64,000 bases of DNA from Coniferiporia sulphurascens (lineage: Eukaryota; Basidiomycota; Agaricomycetes; Hymenochaetales; Hymenochaetaceae). Positions 45,761-57,064 of this stretch are shown piece by piece. A model generated the notes under the pieces. That model saw only the letters and a list, made by a program, of their open reading frames with translations. It did no database searches and was not told the origin of the DNA. Within the stretch, counting starts at the first letter, position 1, and the number at the start of each line of letters is the position of its first letter. The translations under genes and the position numbers were made by a program. The DNA lies in assembly GCA_002794785.1 (NCBI GenBank), contig NBBA01000004.1, forward strand, positions 1,860,001-1,924,000. The letters run 5' to 3'.

Positions 45761-48109
45761 ATGCAGGCGTTCTCTCCCCAGCTCGCGGCAGGTGCCTGCG
45801 CGCTCCCCCTCGCTTTCTTCGCCTGGCGCCTCTGTGGCACATATCTTTACAATTACCTCGCCCGCAAAACAACTATCCTCTATGAGCTCGAAAATATCGG
45901 TAGCCCGCGTCAGGACGCAAAGAGAATAAAAGGCACAGCGGTTATCTGCGGAGGAAGGTTAGTCAAGGCACTGGAACATTCCCACTCAGATACTCACCCC
46001 TTATCTCCGCCAGTATTGCCGGTCTGTGGGCGGCACGGGTTGCTGCCGACCATTTCGAGGACGTCGTGGTCATCGAACCCGAGGCGTGGACGGCTACTGA
46101 AGAGGGCAAGAGCAATACCTTCAGCGCAGAGGGTTCCCCCATCGACTCGCAAAGGGAACATGTCCGGACGCGCGTTATGCAGTATTCCTCTGTCCATGGT
46201 GAGCCTTTTCGTACGTGAGAAACAGACTACGTTACTGACGCGCTGAATTACTAGTATTCCAACCTTTGGCACTTTACGCGTTACGGAAGTTATTCCCGAA
46301 CGCAGATCAAGAGGTTAGGAACGCCGATGGACGGTTAGTAGCATATTGCTGAATCTTAATTTTACCTCCAATTGAATTGTAAATTAGCATCGCCGATTAC
46401 GATATGAATGTCCATGCGTATGGTCGTCGTGTCATGAAGCTTCCGAAGCACGAATACCCTGATGGAAAATACCCCCAATGTTTCTTCTTGTCCCGTGAAA
46501 TGTATGAGCGCCTCCTTCGGCGCTTGGTGGTAAATTCTTCCAAGCGTATTCGTTGGGTTTCCGGGACTGCAACAGGAGTGAGCACTGCTTCGGGCGATCC
46601 TACGACCCTGTCATCCGTCGCCGTCCGGACGTCCGAAGGTGCTGAGGAAAACATTGCTGCCGCATTAGTGATTGGTACATACCAGTTATCTGTTGCTCAC
46701 AATGCAAAAGTGCAAGGGTTAACACTTTTCCATTAACAGATTGCACGGGCGGTACGCAAGCTGGCCTGAAGTGGACGCGCCGCATCGCTGCGGAGTCTTC
46801 GAATGCCGCCATCCTTCAAAAGCACGTACCTGCCGGTGCGCTCACGTGGGACGATGTGAGGGTTGAGTATAACACTGCACAACGCTATATCTGCTATCGT
46901 TTCTATGTGCCACCCGAGGCACGCGCGAGGCTGCCTATTCCTGGTGGTTACGAGAATAGCGTATGGCCGTATACGTATATGCCCATTCCTGGTGCCGAGC
47001 GCAAGCTGTTCATGTTCAACAGGATCGAAGGACACCGCTGTAAGCATCTATCTCCTCTTTCCTTCTAACGCCCTATTCTTACCATTTTAAAAAAGTCAAC
47101 CTGGCCTTCTGCGGATGGGGTGAGCCCCCGGTGCCCATGGACTTCGATGACATCAAAGACTGGTTCAAAACCTTTATGGTTGACCATCAGAAAGTTCCGG
47201 ATTGGATATTCCCCATGGTTGACATTCTTTTGGAGCACAGGGACCAGTGCGAAATTTTTACCGGAAAGTACCGTTAGTACACTTCCCGTCTCTAAGGACC
47301 TCTACGATAATGGACGCAATGATTGATTGTGCTTCGCAGCCGATCTCTCCTGGGTGCGCTACGAAAAGGCGCCTTATGTTCCTTCGAATTTCATCGCCAT
47401 CGGTGATTCCGTCATGCGCCCTAACCCGACTTTTGGGTGAGTGTAAAAGAGGCGTCCTTAGTCTGACGGGCAGCAGCAGCTTTGCTCATTGCCGATCATC
47501 CTTCTCTTTTAGACAAGGATGCTCCAAGGCCGCTATGGGTGCTATTGCGCTCGACGGTTTCCTTAGGGGGGCGCCGTACTCAAACATGACGAGGATCCCG
47601 GCTAACTTTGGGCGCAAGTTCTTCAAGATGCACAAAGACAAGATCGAAAGTGTCTGGTACGTCCTAGCATGCCTGGTGTTGCTCCGCCCTGTACTGACTA
47701 CTTTTGGTCTTTGTGGCTCGCTTTCGACGATAGGGATGGCACGAAGCCGACGGGTCGGTCTTGCACTTTGAATTCTGAGACGCGATACTAATTATAGTGA
47801 CGCAGACTACATGTGGGACACCACGCGACCCGTGCAGGGCGAGAAAAACAGCGACGAATGGCTAACCGGCGGACTCGGCGGACTCGTTATGGACTTGGCT
47901 GGTCTGGTACGTTGATGGGACTCTGTCTACCCAAATGTTCGTGCTCATCACGTTCTCCTTTTTCTCCATTATAGGACGAAGAGGTCGATGCTGTTCTGTA
48001 TAAAGTACGCTTCTTCCTCGCACCCGCAGCTGCATTGCTCGCCCCGCGGCTTCTCGTGAAGATTCTCCTCTTCGCCGCGCGCCGGAAGCTGGGTCTTCCC
48101 ACTGCTTAA
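45761..48109 (+). CDS. FAD-dependent monooxygenase/oxidoreductase-like, membrane-anchored
   Basis: Eleven exons (45761-45957, 46014-46198, 46255-46333, 46388-46674, 46740-47039, 47096-47272, 47340-47436, 47513-47656, 47734-47753, 47806-47906, 47975-48109) encode 573 residues. The N-terminus has a hydrophobic segment, then the nucleotide-binding fold IKGTAVICGGSIAGLWAARV (GGSIAG near residues 64-69) and an acidic residue ending strand 2 (VVVIEP). A later FAD motif is IAIGDSVMRPNPTFGQGCSKAAMGA, the GD motif of aromatic-hydroxylase-like flavoproteins. The C-terminus is hydrophobic and basic (LYKVRFFLAPAAALLAPRLLVKILLF). It resembles basidiomycete FAD oxidoreductases of unknown substrate. One internal exon is 20 bases long. 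Confidence 0.87.
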
Positions 48110-48844
48110 AATACGGAACTATATTGTTTCACCTTTATGGCTTCATGGAGTTTTGGTTTTGCCGGCATATTCATGCGGTAATTGGTTTATCGATATAGCG
48201 TCCCCGCCGCAACCCGGCCGAGGACATAGGGAATACTATACTGGGAATTTGAATTCGCCCTTTGCGTGCCAAATAGTTAAAATACATAGCATTAAAGCAA
48301 TATTTCGCTCATTTCTCAAAAATACATTCGTTCATCATTCCTTCGTACGGTTACGTTAGCTCTTCGTGCTGATCGGAAGGATCAGCAGCCTGCACAGCGA
48401 AGCCGGGTGTAGCAAGGCCAGGGAGTGAACTTTAGTGTTGCCAAGACGGACCCGTATCCGCATTTGTCCCTTAGGGGGTAAGCAATTCCGGAAAACGGCT
48501 ACTCTGGTATTGGATTAGCAAGCCAGTCCACGTTGCTCTATTGTGTGCTAAGTATATGCTGATCCTCGGTATCACCAAGTGAACCGATACAGTGTCTGAA
48601 TAATTCTTCTATCTCATTGCATATACCAAAATAACTCGTTAACATGCCAAATTGGAAAAACATAACGACCGTACATGTATGCTACGACAAACGACTAAAA
48701 ACACAATTTTCAAAAGAGATGGGGAAGGGGGCAAAGGCTACACAAAGTTTTGTAAAGATGAGAAAGCACATATTGTCAAAGAAAATATATCATGTTATTT
48801 TCGCGCCGACGAGGCAGCCTAGAGTGCACCTCGCTTTAGTACCA
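48110..48844. other. Intergenic (convergent)
   Basis: Between the convergent FAD gene and WPGY gene 2. No gene or repeat seen. The ORF reading rightward from 48644 overlaps the antisense of WPGY exon 3 and is not supported. Confidence 0.6.
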
Positions 48845-49865
48845 TTACCGTTTCTCCCGTTTAAGGGTGACCAATACGATTTGATAGATGCCGTCGTAGA
48901 TGTGCATTAAGCCCATAACGCGCAGGCGACCAGTGTTCTTGAAGAGATTAACGACGTTCCATTTATTCTCTTTCCGATGAATCCCATTTTTCTGTTATTT
49001 ATCTTCATGAGTACGCCGTCCGCGGGTCACAAGAGAGTTGTTAGTAGCGAGCTAAAATCACTACTCACAAGAATGTAGGACACGAAGTCTTTAAGGAGAT
49101 TTTCGGTACCGTCCATAATTACTTTCTGCGCCTCGGACTTCGTTTTTGGCAGTACGAGTCGCTTCCGCCGGAGGTCCAGAGGGATCTTGTCGCATTTCTC
49201 ATAACCAGGCCACTAGATTGTTGATGTTATTAGTAAACTCTCCCATACATAACCAGCTGACGTACGTTGATCACAATATAAATTTCTGTGCCCACCGGGA
49301 AGTCCGATTTGGCCTCAGCAGTGTCGTTCAATTGGAGTGCGATACCTAAACTGCAATCCACCTTCGCCCCCATGAAGATGAAGTCCTTGCGATTTGTTTC
49401 TATTCCAAATGTATCTTCACCAGAACAACGACTAATAACGACCTGCGGAACAGCAGATGTTTTGGAACTCTTAGGCATCTGAATGACTCGATAAACGTCC
49501 GAGTTTTTAGAAAAAAAAGGCTCCTCGGGATGCGGGCGAACGGGACGGTAGTTATTTTGGATCAAGGACACTCCGAGGACAGTCCTTGGGGGAAGCTTCT
49601 GACTCCGTGTGCGCTTTTCCAAGACCATTGGAGTGTAGTCCTCGGGGCTAAGTGGGGTGAAAACGCCGTGACCTGCGTACTTCGGTGGAACTAGGTTGTA
49701 TATTTCAGGTTGTCGCGTTTGGTTATTTTCCATACGCCGCGCTTCCTTATACTTTGAGTGCATGTGCACACTGTCCTTGTATTCTGTTACACGTGCACGT
49801 TTGCGCTGACCCATTTCACGATCTGGGTATGTGTCATTGATCTGCAGACTGGCGAGAGAGGGCAT
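48845..49865 (-). CDS. WPGY-family protein 2, unknown function
   Basis: Three exons, 49266-49865, 49069-49212 and 48845-48991, all phase 0, encode 296 residues. The N-terminal part is charged (REMGQRKRARVTEYKD). A folded part follows from about residue 105: DVYRVIQM, AVPQVVISRC, FIFMGAKVDCSLGIAL and FPVGTEIYIVIN. Exon 2 opens with WPGYEKCDKIPLDL (W201), includes LKDFVSYIL, and exon 3 holds NVVNLFKNTGRLRVMGLMHIYDGIYQIVLVTL. The intron directly before WPGY and the closing YDxxYQI pattern match the gene at 34684-35751. Function unknown. Confidence 0.72.
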
Positions 49866-51128
49866 TCAATAGAAAGGACGTTACGGAGAAGGGTCCGGGT
49901 GCTCGTCGTAGAGATGAAGTAGTTCAAAAGCTGGGTGGGATTTCTTGTTCTGTTCCAAACAGGATAAGGTCAATTTATAGACGGCGGAAGTCTTTGTCGT
50001 GAGCTGTGGCTGGCACTTTACTACCGCCAGGAAGGCTGGCTGTGCACCGACAGTGGCTTTGAAAAGCCATTGTAGACCTTAGAGGGTACTATCAAGGCGG
50101 CGCGTGTGTTATTGCGTCCTTGCATCCCTAAGCAGACCACAGTACAATTTTTCACCAAGTTGAAGTTTGACACTTGGTTGAAGCCCAACACTCAGGGTAT
50201 TGAAGCAGCTTTGGTTCGGCTGAGCGAAGTTCGGACGCGAGAGAAGATCAAAGCGTCACGTGTGGGTGTTCACGTGATTTATGTAAATTGGCATGCTTGT
50301 CAAAGTCACAGGGTCAAAGCCATCAAAGCCAGTGGTACTATGATTAAACTGCGGGCCACAAGAGCACATAAAATAGTAATGTCACAGTAGTGTAGCATTC
50401 GATAGGAATCGATATCTTTTTGAAATACTTTGAAGTGCGAGCTCGATGCCGAGGTTCGGCCGTCGGAGTTTGAAATTTCGTAGCATTTTTCTTGCTGTAT
50501 GCGCGCTCAGTTTCCCTTGCGCGATTATTTACTGGTTACACGATATTCTTGGATACCGAGTGCATTCGCTAGCGCCGCGAATTTCTGAATTCCAACAGAA
50601 TAGACACAAGAAACGGCTGACTTCCGATAGACCCGGGCCTCAGCGATTGATTCAAGTTCACGAGAACATGACATTGCTAATTGAAGGTCTGGAAATAAAA
50701 GAGAATCGCAGTACGTTTGGCCTACATCATATACTACAGTGATTAAGGCATGGAGTAGATCAAGGCTCAACTCATCAGTGGAAGGGATGGTATGGTAAGG
50801 GAAACGTTATATGCAAAAGACAATTGTGAAAAGTTAAGATGCGCACTAAGTGGGAGTGCCATAAGTTAGGCACTTTAGATAGGTGTAACATTCTCGAAAA
50901 GCCAGGCGGGAAGGAAGCTGTATCATGTGGAATGTAGGTGACGCTTTCGTTCACCGCTCAGAATAGTGCGCGAACGAGTTTATAACCTAGCAACTGATTC
51001 CCTCGGGGCAAAATCATCGGTAGTAGGATGGGGGAATGAGCATTTGCAGAAAAAGAAACGAACAGACAGGCTCGTTGGCTATCCGCCACGCTTCCTGGAG
51101 AGCACCATCGACCTTGGATAAAAACGGT
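49866..51128. other. Intergenic with one weak small ORF
   Basis: Upstream of WPGY gene 2 and downstream of the Cys-rich gene. A 98-codon ORF from a true ATG at 50446 would start with an Arg-rich tip and a hydrophobic segment (SIFLAVCALSFPCAIIYWL), like a signal anchor. There is no supporting splice pattern or family resemblance, so it is noted here rather than called. The 94-codon frame at 50106 is likewise unsupported. Confidence 0.4.
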
Positions 51129-51902
51129 TCACTTTGGAGAGTTAGACGAAGACACGCAGTCCTCTTCTGCGTGATTACGTTCTTTGAAACGGTCATCCGA
51201 ACGCATAATTTCGGTGGTGAGAGCGTCGGTGCGACAGCCGATACACGAGCACTCCCCAAACACGGCCTTTTCAGATGCATACGCCCTCCATATAAAGCAG
51301 TCCACACATAGACAGTCGGGTTGATGATCTTCGCAAGCAGCGGATAGTGCAACGCGAATGGCACTACCTTCCAATGACGAAGGTTGTTTCTGTGCGTCGT
51401 CCCCGTTTATGAGGCAAGATTGGCCTTGCTCCAGTCGAGACTGCAGATCAGATGATCCATACTCGCAGATATAACTGTCATCCGAATATTCCGAGGACGA
51501 ATCATCGTAAGTAGGATCGTTTGACGAAGCGTTTGTTAAAGACCCCGTGCTTTCTCGCGCCCAATAGCTGTAATCCAACTTTGTCCCCAGTTGCTCCCTA
51601 GCATCAAACAGGTTGCGAAAGTCGACTTCGGAAGGCTCGACTGCCAACCGGGACACGTTGTGGAACGGAGGCTCTACCAACTCGGACACTCCCATAGCCC
51701 CAAGGGAGGGTGTTTTCATGCGATGAATCCCCCGAACAGTTCCGGCCCGACATATGAAGATTTCTTCAGCATCGGCGCAGATGTTTAGCGGTGACAGCTG
51801 CGATGCTTCACAAATGCATTCCTCGTGGTCGCGGTGAGCAGGAGGGCAAAACCCGACAGGCTCAGTCGCCACAGGATTGAGCAGTTTGGAGATCGAACAC
51901 AT
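51129..51902 (-). CDS. Cys-rich acidic orphan protein (257 residues)
   Basis: A single open frame from ATG at 51902 to TGA. It has scattered CxC and CxxC pairs: GFCPPAHRDHEECICEA near the N-terminus and, near the C-terminus, DHQPDCLCVDCFIWRAYASEKAVFGECSCIGC. Between them lies an acidic Ser/Asp-rich tract (DDSSSEYSDDSYICEYGSSD). The paired CxCxxC...CxCxxC arrangement could bind zinc or form disulfides, but I know no family with this spacing. There is no signal peptide or membrane span. It is uninterrupted, unlike most neighbours, so it could also be a young or lineage-restricted gene. Confidence 0.6.
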   Translation of the reverse strand: MCSISKLLNPVATEPVGFCPPAHRDHEECICEASQLSPLNICADAEEIFICRAGTVRGIHRMKTPSLGAMGVSELVEPPFHNVSRLAVEPSEVDFRNLFDAREQLGTKLDYSYWARESTGSLTNASSNDPTYDDSSSEYSDDSYICEYGSSDLQSRLEQGQSCLINGDDAQKQPSSLEGSAIRVALSAACEDHQPDCLCVDCFIWRAYASEKAVFGECSCIGCRTDALTTEIMRSDDRFKERNHAEEDCVSSSNSPK

Positions 51903-52433
51903 TGTTACGGTGAGTCGGATGGTCGTCCAGGCGAGTTTGTATAGTTATGGCTTCCTTTGAGAGGTCGGATACCTAAGGAGCGGTGCGATAATTGGTGCGG
52001 GATGATTCACGAGGGCTTTAATTGTCTAGGGAGACGAAGGGAAGGTCGAGGAGGAGATATCAAGAGAGATGGTACAAAGGAAGCTCCACGCGAGTTCCTT
52101 TGCTGAGATACGTCACCTTTATAGAGTTGCGATCACCGTCCGTGGCCTTTGTTACGGCTGATTATGAACGAGAAAGGCTGTAGTTGTTGCCTAGTTTGGG
52201 TCAAGCTGTCAAAGACCCTTGGATGGGGCGGTTAAAGGATTGAGACCACAGCCACACTCGTAATTCGCCTATAGTTTTTTGCGACAAAGCGACTAGAAAG
52301 CTACACGCCTGAGCGTCTTATTTTGACAAAGACCTTAGCAGCTCGGATCTTCTTTCAATAGGAGTCGCAACTCTGTTCTCAATGAGATAAGTACTTATAC
52401 ACTTCCAAAAAAACAACAACGATAAAGGAATAA
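51903..52433. other. Intergenic
   Basis: Promoter side of the Cys-rich gene and 3' side of the zinc-finger gene, both minus strand. I see nothing further. Confidence 0.6.
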
Positions 52434-54648
52434 TCACGCAAACAAACTCTTCACGTATCTAAGGAGGTCTTTACCCTATAGTCGAATACAAAGATTATCA
52501 GGCTATGTCAAAAGGGGTCGACAAAAGATGAGCTTACTCCGTGAGTTTTTACATCTTTAACCATAGCTTGTATGCCATCAACTTCCATCCCATCGCCGGT
52601 TTGCTTTTGTCCGCTGTCATTTTCGGGGGTTTCAGTTTCTGTCACATCTTCTACGACGGAAGTCGGACGACCGTTCGCGACATTCATTAACGCCCGCTGC
52701 CGCTGCCTCTTACCAAGCCCAGTGCGTAGTACGACCGTTAGCACGGCACGCCATCCTTCGACTAGAGACGGATCTGTGGGTACGCCTGCATTTGACGCAG
52801 GGAATACCGGCGCATTACGTGGCGCGAAAGAGAAGTTGAACGAAGTAGCAGAGTTCGAACGAGAAAGCCCGGACGTGGTAGAGCCAGGTGCCTGAGCAGT
52901 GGAGGAAGTGGAGGATATTAAAGACAAAGATGGAACGGATGTCGAGCGCACGACATATGGACAGTACGAACGATGTTCCTTTAGGAGGTCGAATTGCCGC
53001 TTCGGCAACAATGATTGCCTTCGAGAGGCAGCAGCAGTGCGCGACGTTGTACCAGAGTCGGACCCATTGGCAGCAGTTGAGATTGCCGTTGAAGACATCA
53101 CAGGAATGAGGCTATGTTTGAAGGTCCACAATCCAATACGTCTCTGGCAAAGCGAGCAACATATCAGAGTGGAGTCACGCCCCTTTTGACTATCGAGCCG
53201 CAGGAAATTCACAGAAGCTGCGGAAGAAATCCGAGAAACAGGACGTCGGGATGGCCTAGGAGTACCAGCTTCGCTAACGGATGAGTTCCAGCTTGTTCTA
53301 CGAGGACTTCCTGGAGTAGATAAAACGGGCGCCACGGAGTCAGCACGGGGAAGTGATGTCGATACAGTCTGCGACCCAATGGAGGAAAGAGAAGAAACCA
53401 AAGCCCAACCGAAAAGGGCAATCAAAGCAGCCGTTTGACAAGGCTCTGAACGAGCTTCTGTAACCATCGTCTCAGGATCGGGGTCTGCAGCATCCTTTGG
53501 GTTCTCCGTGCTCTGGGAAAGAGTCCGCACGGAAGCTAATGATGACATCAGACCTTGTACCTGGCTAGACGTCTATAAAATCGATAGATGAGTCAGAATG
53601 CGGAATGCAAGTCGGATGAAGCATAATTTACTAAGGGATGGCGAAGTTCAACTCCTTCTAATATGTCTTTATTATCGAGTTCTAACGCTTGTTTCCTTAC
53701 TTGCTTGGACATAGCAGATGGAGATTTTAAAGGAATCCGATAAATTGACGCTGTATTGTTGTTTTAACACTGTACATCAAAAGGAGATATTCGTACTCAC
53801 AATCGCATTGTCTAGATTTCCATGGACACCCATCCTTATGCATTTGTGTGAGGTTGCTCTTCTGTTTTTCAAGCAGAGCATTGGCTTTCGAGGTCATCCC
53901 ATCAAAAAAGAACTTTGAGTATAAAATAACATCGAGCATACCTGCGTCTCTCGTCATGCCATCCCGAGAAGCAACAAACCATGAACTTCGGCATATTCCG
54001 CATGCGAGCCTGTCTTTCCCGTCATTAACCCATCCCGCCCTAGACGCGGCGACCGCATCAATAGCCGCAGGCTTATTGGAGTAGGTCGAGAGCTTGAAGG
54101 AAGATAGACGTGATAGAAAAGAGGTTACAGAGGAAGGGCTATACTCCGAAGCACCCGGCTGGAGGGACGTGGTACTCAGATTTGTCGCTTTGGCACAGGC
54201 TAGTTCCTCTGTATGCGATGCCTTCCGTTTCTTCGTAGCCGCACGAGACAAAATGGCAGATAGGTGAGGCGCGTTCTTCCTGATAATAACCGACTCATCA
54301 GATTTCGAGCTGAAGAAAAAAAATCAGCCAGGGAGTGAAACGAGACATAACTAGACCCACGATGGTATTACGTTTCCCTTCGAAGACCTGATCCCGTATT
54401 TTGCCAATGTCGAGTACAAGGAGTCTGGGAAGCGCGCCTTCTTAGTTACAGGTCGTTTCGGTTCGTCGGACGGGCGCAGGACTTCATCGAGACTATGTAG
54501 CGCGTCATCAATCTTGCGCTGTAATAATGTATATAATAGTGTTAATAGGCGACCGTATGCTCGACGCAGAGCGCACCTTTATAGATTTCCTTGCTGGTTC
54601 GGCAGTGCTCGACGAAGGAATGGGATTTGGGGTATTTCCTTCAGACAT
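52434..54648 (-). CDS. C3HC zinc-finger protein, NIPA/Rsm1 type
   Basis: Seven exons (54577-54648, 54388-54518, 53942-54309, 53801-53884, 53632-53750, 52538-53572, 52434-52475) encode 616 residues. The zinc finger is clear: LACGICRSSWFV supplies Cys171 and Cys174, and LTQMHKDGCPWKSRQC supplies His206 and Cys210. This is the C3HC domain of human NIPA/ZC3HC1 and fission yeast Rsm1, proteins tied to the nuclear pore basket and mRNA export (family knowledge). Further C3HC-type residues recur in exon 6 (STLICCSLCQRRIGLW and LLKEHRSYCPYV), matching the second, Rsm1-like zinc module. The last exon encodes only KDLLRYVKSLFA, a conserved C-terminal helix. The start is chosen because upstream frame closes. 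Confidence 0.93.
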
Positions 54649-55207
54649 AAGGCAAAGAAACGAGACGAACGAGACGAACTAAGTCCAAGTTGAGGATTCG
54701 GAAGAGGACGCGCATCCACGTGACCATGACTGCTCGTGCCTGGCGCCAACAGACTCATCATTCCAAAATTTTCCTGCTTGTCAATGGCGATGAAGACTGG
54801 GAATCTTAGCTGGTGAACCGAATTATATCGCTGACCACCTCAAATTCAGTCGACTTAGCCAACTAAGAGGAGATTCATTGCGCATAGACTAATGACAAGC
54901 TCTGGCTCAAAGAATAACTTGTGCATCCGAGTCCGCACACACAAGCGCCTTTTAATTTATCCTGGACCATAAGCTAAGTATACCCCCATGTAATATTATT
55001 CCCCTGACTTTGACTCATCACGGAAGGCTGAGGCATAAACGTATGTTGACGACTCGTAAGTTGTACCGTCAGCCTCTTGCCCCAGAGTGCCAGCCCGGCT
55101 CATGACGCCCACTGACAGTATAAGTCGCTGTCTAAACGGCGTAATTCTCATAAACGCAACTTGGATCTTTCTGTTTAAATCCTTTGCCTTCCCCATGATT
55201 CTATAGC
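54649..55207. promoter_or_regulatory. Divergent intergenic region (zinc-finger gene / membrane protein gene)
   Basis: Separates outward-facing starts, so it should carry two promoters. A 66-codon minus-strand ORF at 54996-55196 begins with ATG but has no recognisable feature. Confidence 0.5.
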
Positions 55208-57064
55208 ATGGCCCCCTACGCTCATTTCAACGACACTTCACGTTCACTGTCTGTATCTTCGCACACTTTCCTTGCACCCCACCCTCTTTACAAGGCCGAT
55301 GCCTCTTACTCGCCCTCCTTGACATTCATGTCTCCGTTACCTACAAGCCCGGGATCCTTTCCGCACTTCGGTATAGGTCCCGCAATCCTCCAACCGTCAT
55401 CAGCTCGCACCTCCAAAGCTATTCCGCTTATCTCTTCACCAAACAGCTCCTCCCCCAGGCTAGGCTACATCGGACTTGCAGGTATCTTCGTGGCTCTACT
55501 TCTTCTGGTTTCTTTCTTCCGACGGTGCACGTTCGGCTGCCCAAAGCGGAGATGGGCAGAACACAGTCACGGAAGGCACGTACTTCGGAGTCAGGCTGCG
55601 CGAGCGCGGGAGATGGAGGAGAACACAACGCCCCGCATGCATCAACTCCCGCGTGACCGTATACGTGCCATGAATACGGTCCCTAAGACCACACCCTCAC
55701 TCTCCGAGCGACAAGATATCTTGGAAGGCATTCCTTGCCTCCAAAACAGCTCTTTTCCTCTCCTCTCTGCCTCGAATCCGAGCTCTCCTGGTGTCACAAA
55801 TAATAAGAATTCTACAGGCTGCTCCGTGCCTCCTACGCCTCCTACGCCCACTTCACCTGTACCAACCATTGACCAGCTTGAATCTTCGGTCTTGTCAAAA
55901 ATAGTTCGCAAGCTTCCAGAGTTCAGATATACATGGGATTTTCGGTGCAAAGGGCTTTACAATTTTGCACTTGGGGCAGTCCTAGACATTTCACGAGCCA
56001 ACAGTGTTCCTGATTCACGTAACTCCCCCCCTGATAGCGGCGATGCAGAAGTTCAGAGCGTTGATCCAAATCCGCGGGCCTGTGAGAATGCAGTCGATAA
56101 TGCCTCGATACCCATCCTTCTGACACCTGAAGCCAGTCCCGACGTGCACGACAAGGAGACACACGACAAAAACTCCGAGCTTGTTAAAAGCGGAGTCTTG
56201 GGGTCTGATATTGACCATAATTTAACGATGCACCCTCTCCTCACGCTCAGTCCCGTCAGCGGTATCAAAGTATCCGGATCCGATTTTTCGAATCCGCTAT
56301 CCGGATCTGCTCCTTCCAGCTGTTTGTCTGATATCTCCCTGATAAGCTTCAGAGACGAGTCCACGTTGAACACAACGAACTCCACGCTTTTTCCCGATGT
56401 GTCTTACAAAAGCAGACTTCACCAGCAAACCATCTCCCGGAGTGGGGACGGATCCCTTTCACTTTCTACCACGACGATCTTCAAAGCCGACATCAAAGTT
56501 TCCAAGGATTCGGAACGCGACCTGTTACGCGCAGCTGGAGTCTTGGTTGCAGGAATGGATGCTGCTGCTTTTCCCATCTCAGAGTCGCCTGTTTCTTCCG
56601 AGACAGTCTGCTCCGATAAGTATGCGTCTGTGTGCGCCAAACCTGCTAGGAATCAACTAGTCCTCAGCAAACCAAATCATCGTATGTTGACACCGACGTC
56701 CTCAAGCCTTAAGATTCGCTCGTCCCCCAGTACCGCGAGCGATGTTACTGGAGACACCTGTGTATCATCTTCTTACCTCTCAGGGCTTCCCCTCCCCATC
56801 TTTACGTCAAGTTTGCACACGGGATTACCGTCGAACACGCGCATGGGCAGGAGCAGAGCTGCGTCTGAAGCGAATCTCGCTGTGCTAGGGCGCTCTAAGT
56901 TAGTGGACTCCTTGGTCTGCGCCTCTTTCAAGCCAGAGGCGCTTTGTCTGCCCTTGGGAAAACCTCTGATAAATACTGCGAAAAAGAATCAAACAGTACC
57001 GGTTCTGTCTTCGAAAACAATACGGATGCCCTCTGCTCGTCGATCAGCATGCCGCTTTGTGTAG
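55208..57064 (+). CDS. Single-pass membrane protein with disordered tails (618 residues)
   Basis: One exon from ATG at 55208 to TAG. Residues 85-104 (LGYIGLAGIFVALLLLVSFF) form a transmembrane helix, followed by a basic stop-transfer patch (RRCTFGCPKRR). The first 84 residues are Ser/Pro-rich without a clear signal peptide. The remaining 500 residues are Ser/Thr/Pro-rich and probably cytosolic and unfolded, with a short PPTPPTPTSP repeat. The layout is that of a signal-anchor or type III cell-surface/secretory-pathway protein. I do not recognise a family. The long uninterrupted frame is unlikely by chance. Confidence 0.75.
   Translation: MAPYAHFNDTSRSLSVSSHTFLAPHPLYKADASYSPSLTFMSPLPTSPGSFPHFGIGPAILQPSSARTSKAIPLISSPNSSSPRLGYIGLAGIFVALLLLVSFFRRCTFGCPKRRWAEHSHGRHVLRSQAARAREMEENTTPRMHQLPRDRIRAMNTVPKTTPSLSERQDILEGIPCLQNSSFPLLSASNPSSPGVTNNKNSTGCSVPPTPPTPTSPVPTIDQLESSVLSKIVRKLPEFRYTWDFRCKGLYNFALGAVLDISRANSVPDSRNSPPDSGDAEVQSVDPNPRACENAVDNASIPILLTPEASPDVHDKETHDKNSELVKSGVLGSDIDHNLTMHPLLTLSPVSGIKVSGSDFSNPLSGSAPSSCLSDISLISFRDESTLNTTNSTLFPDVSYKSRLHQQTISRSGDGSLSLSTTTIFKADIKVSKDSERDLLRAAGVLVAGMDAAAFPISESPVSSETVCSDKYASVCAKPARNQLVLSKPNHRMLTPTSSSLKIRSSPSTASDVTGDTCVSSSYLSGLPLPIFTSSLHTGLPSNTRMGRSRAASEANLAVLGRSKLVDSLVCASFKPEALCLPLGKPLINTAKKNQTVPVLSSKTIRMPSARRSACRFV

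Noticed and set aside
50106..50390. 94-codon ORF in the 49.9-51.1 kb gap
   Set aside because: No domain, no splice context and a composition typical of chance frames.
52572..53189. Open frames on the plus strand opposite the zinc-finger gene
   Set aside because: They are antisense shadows of a well-supported exon. The minus frame has the recognised C3HC-type motifs.
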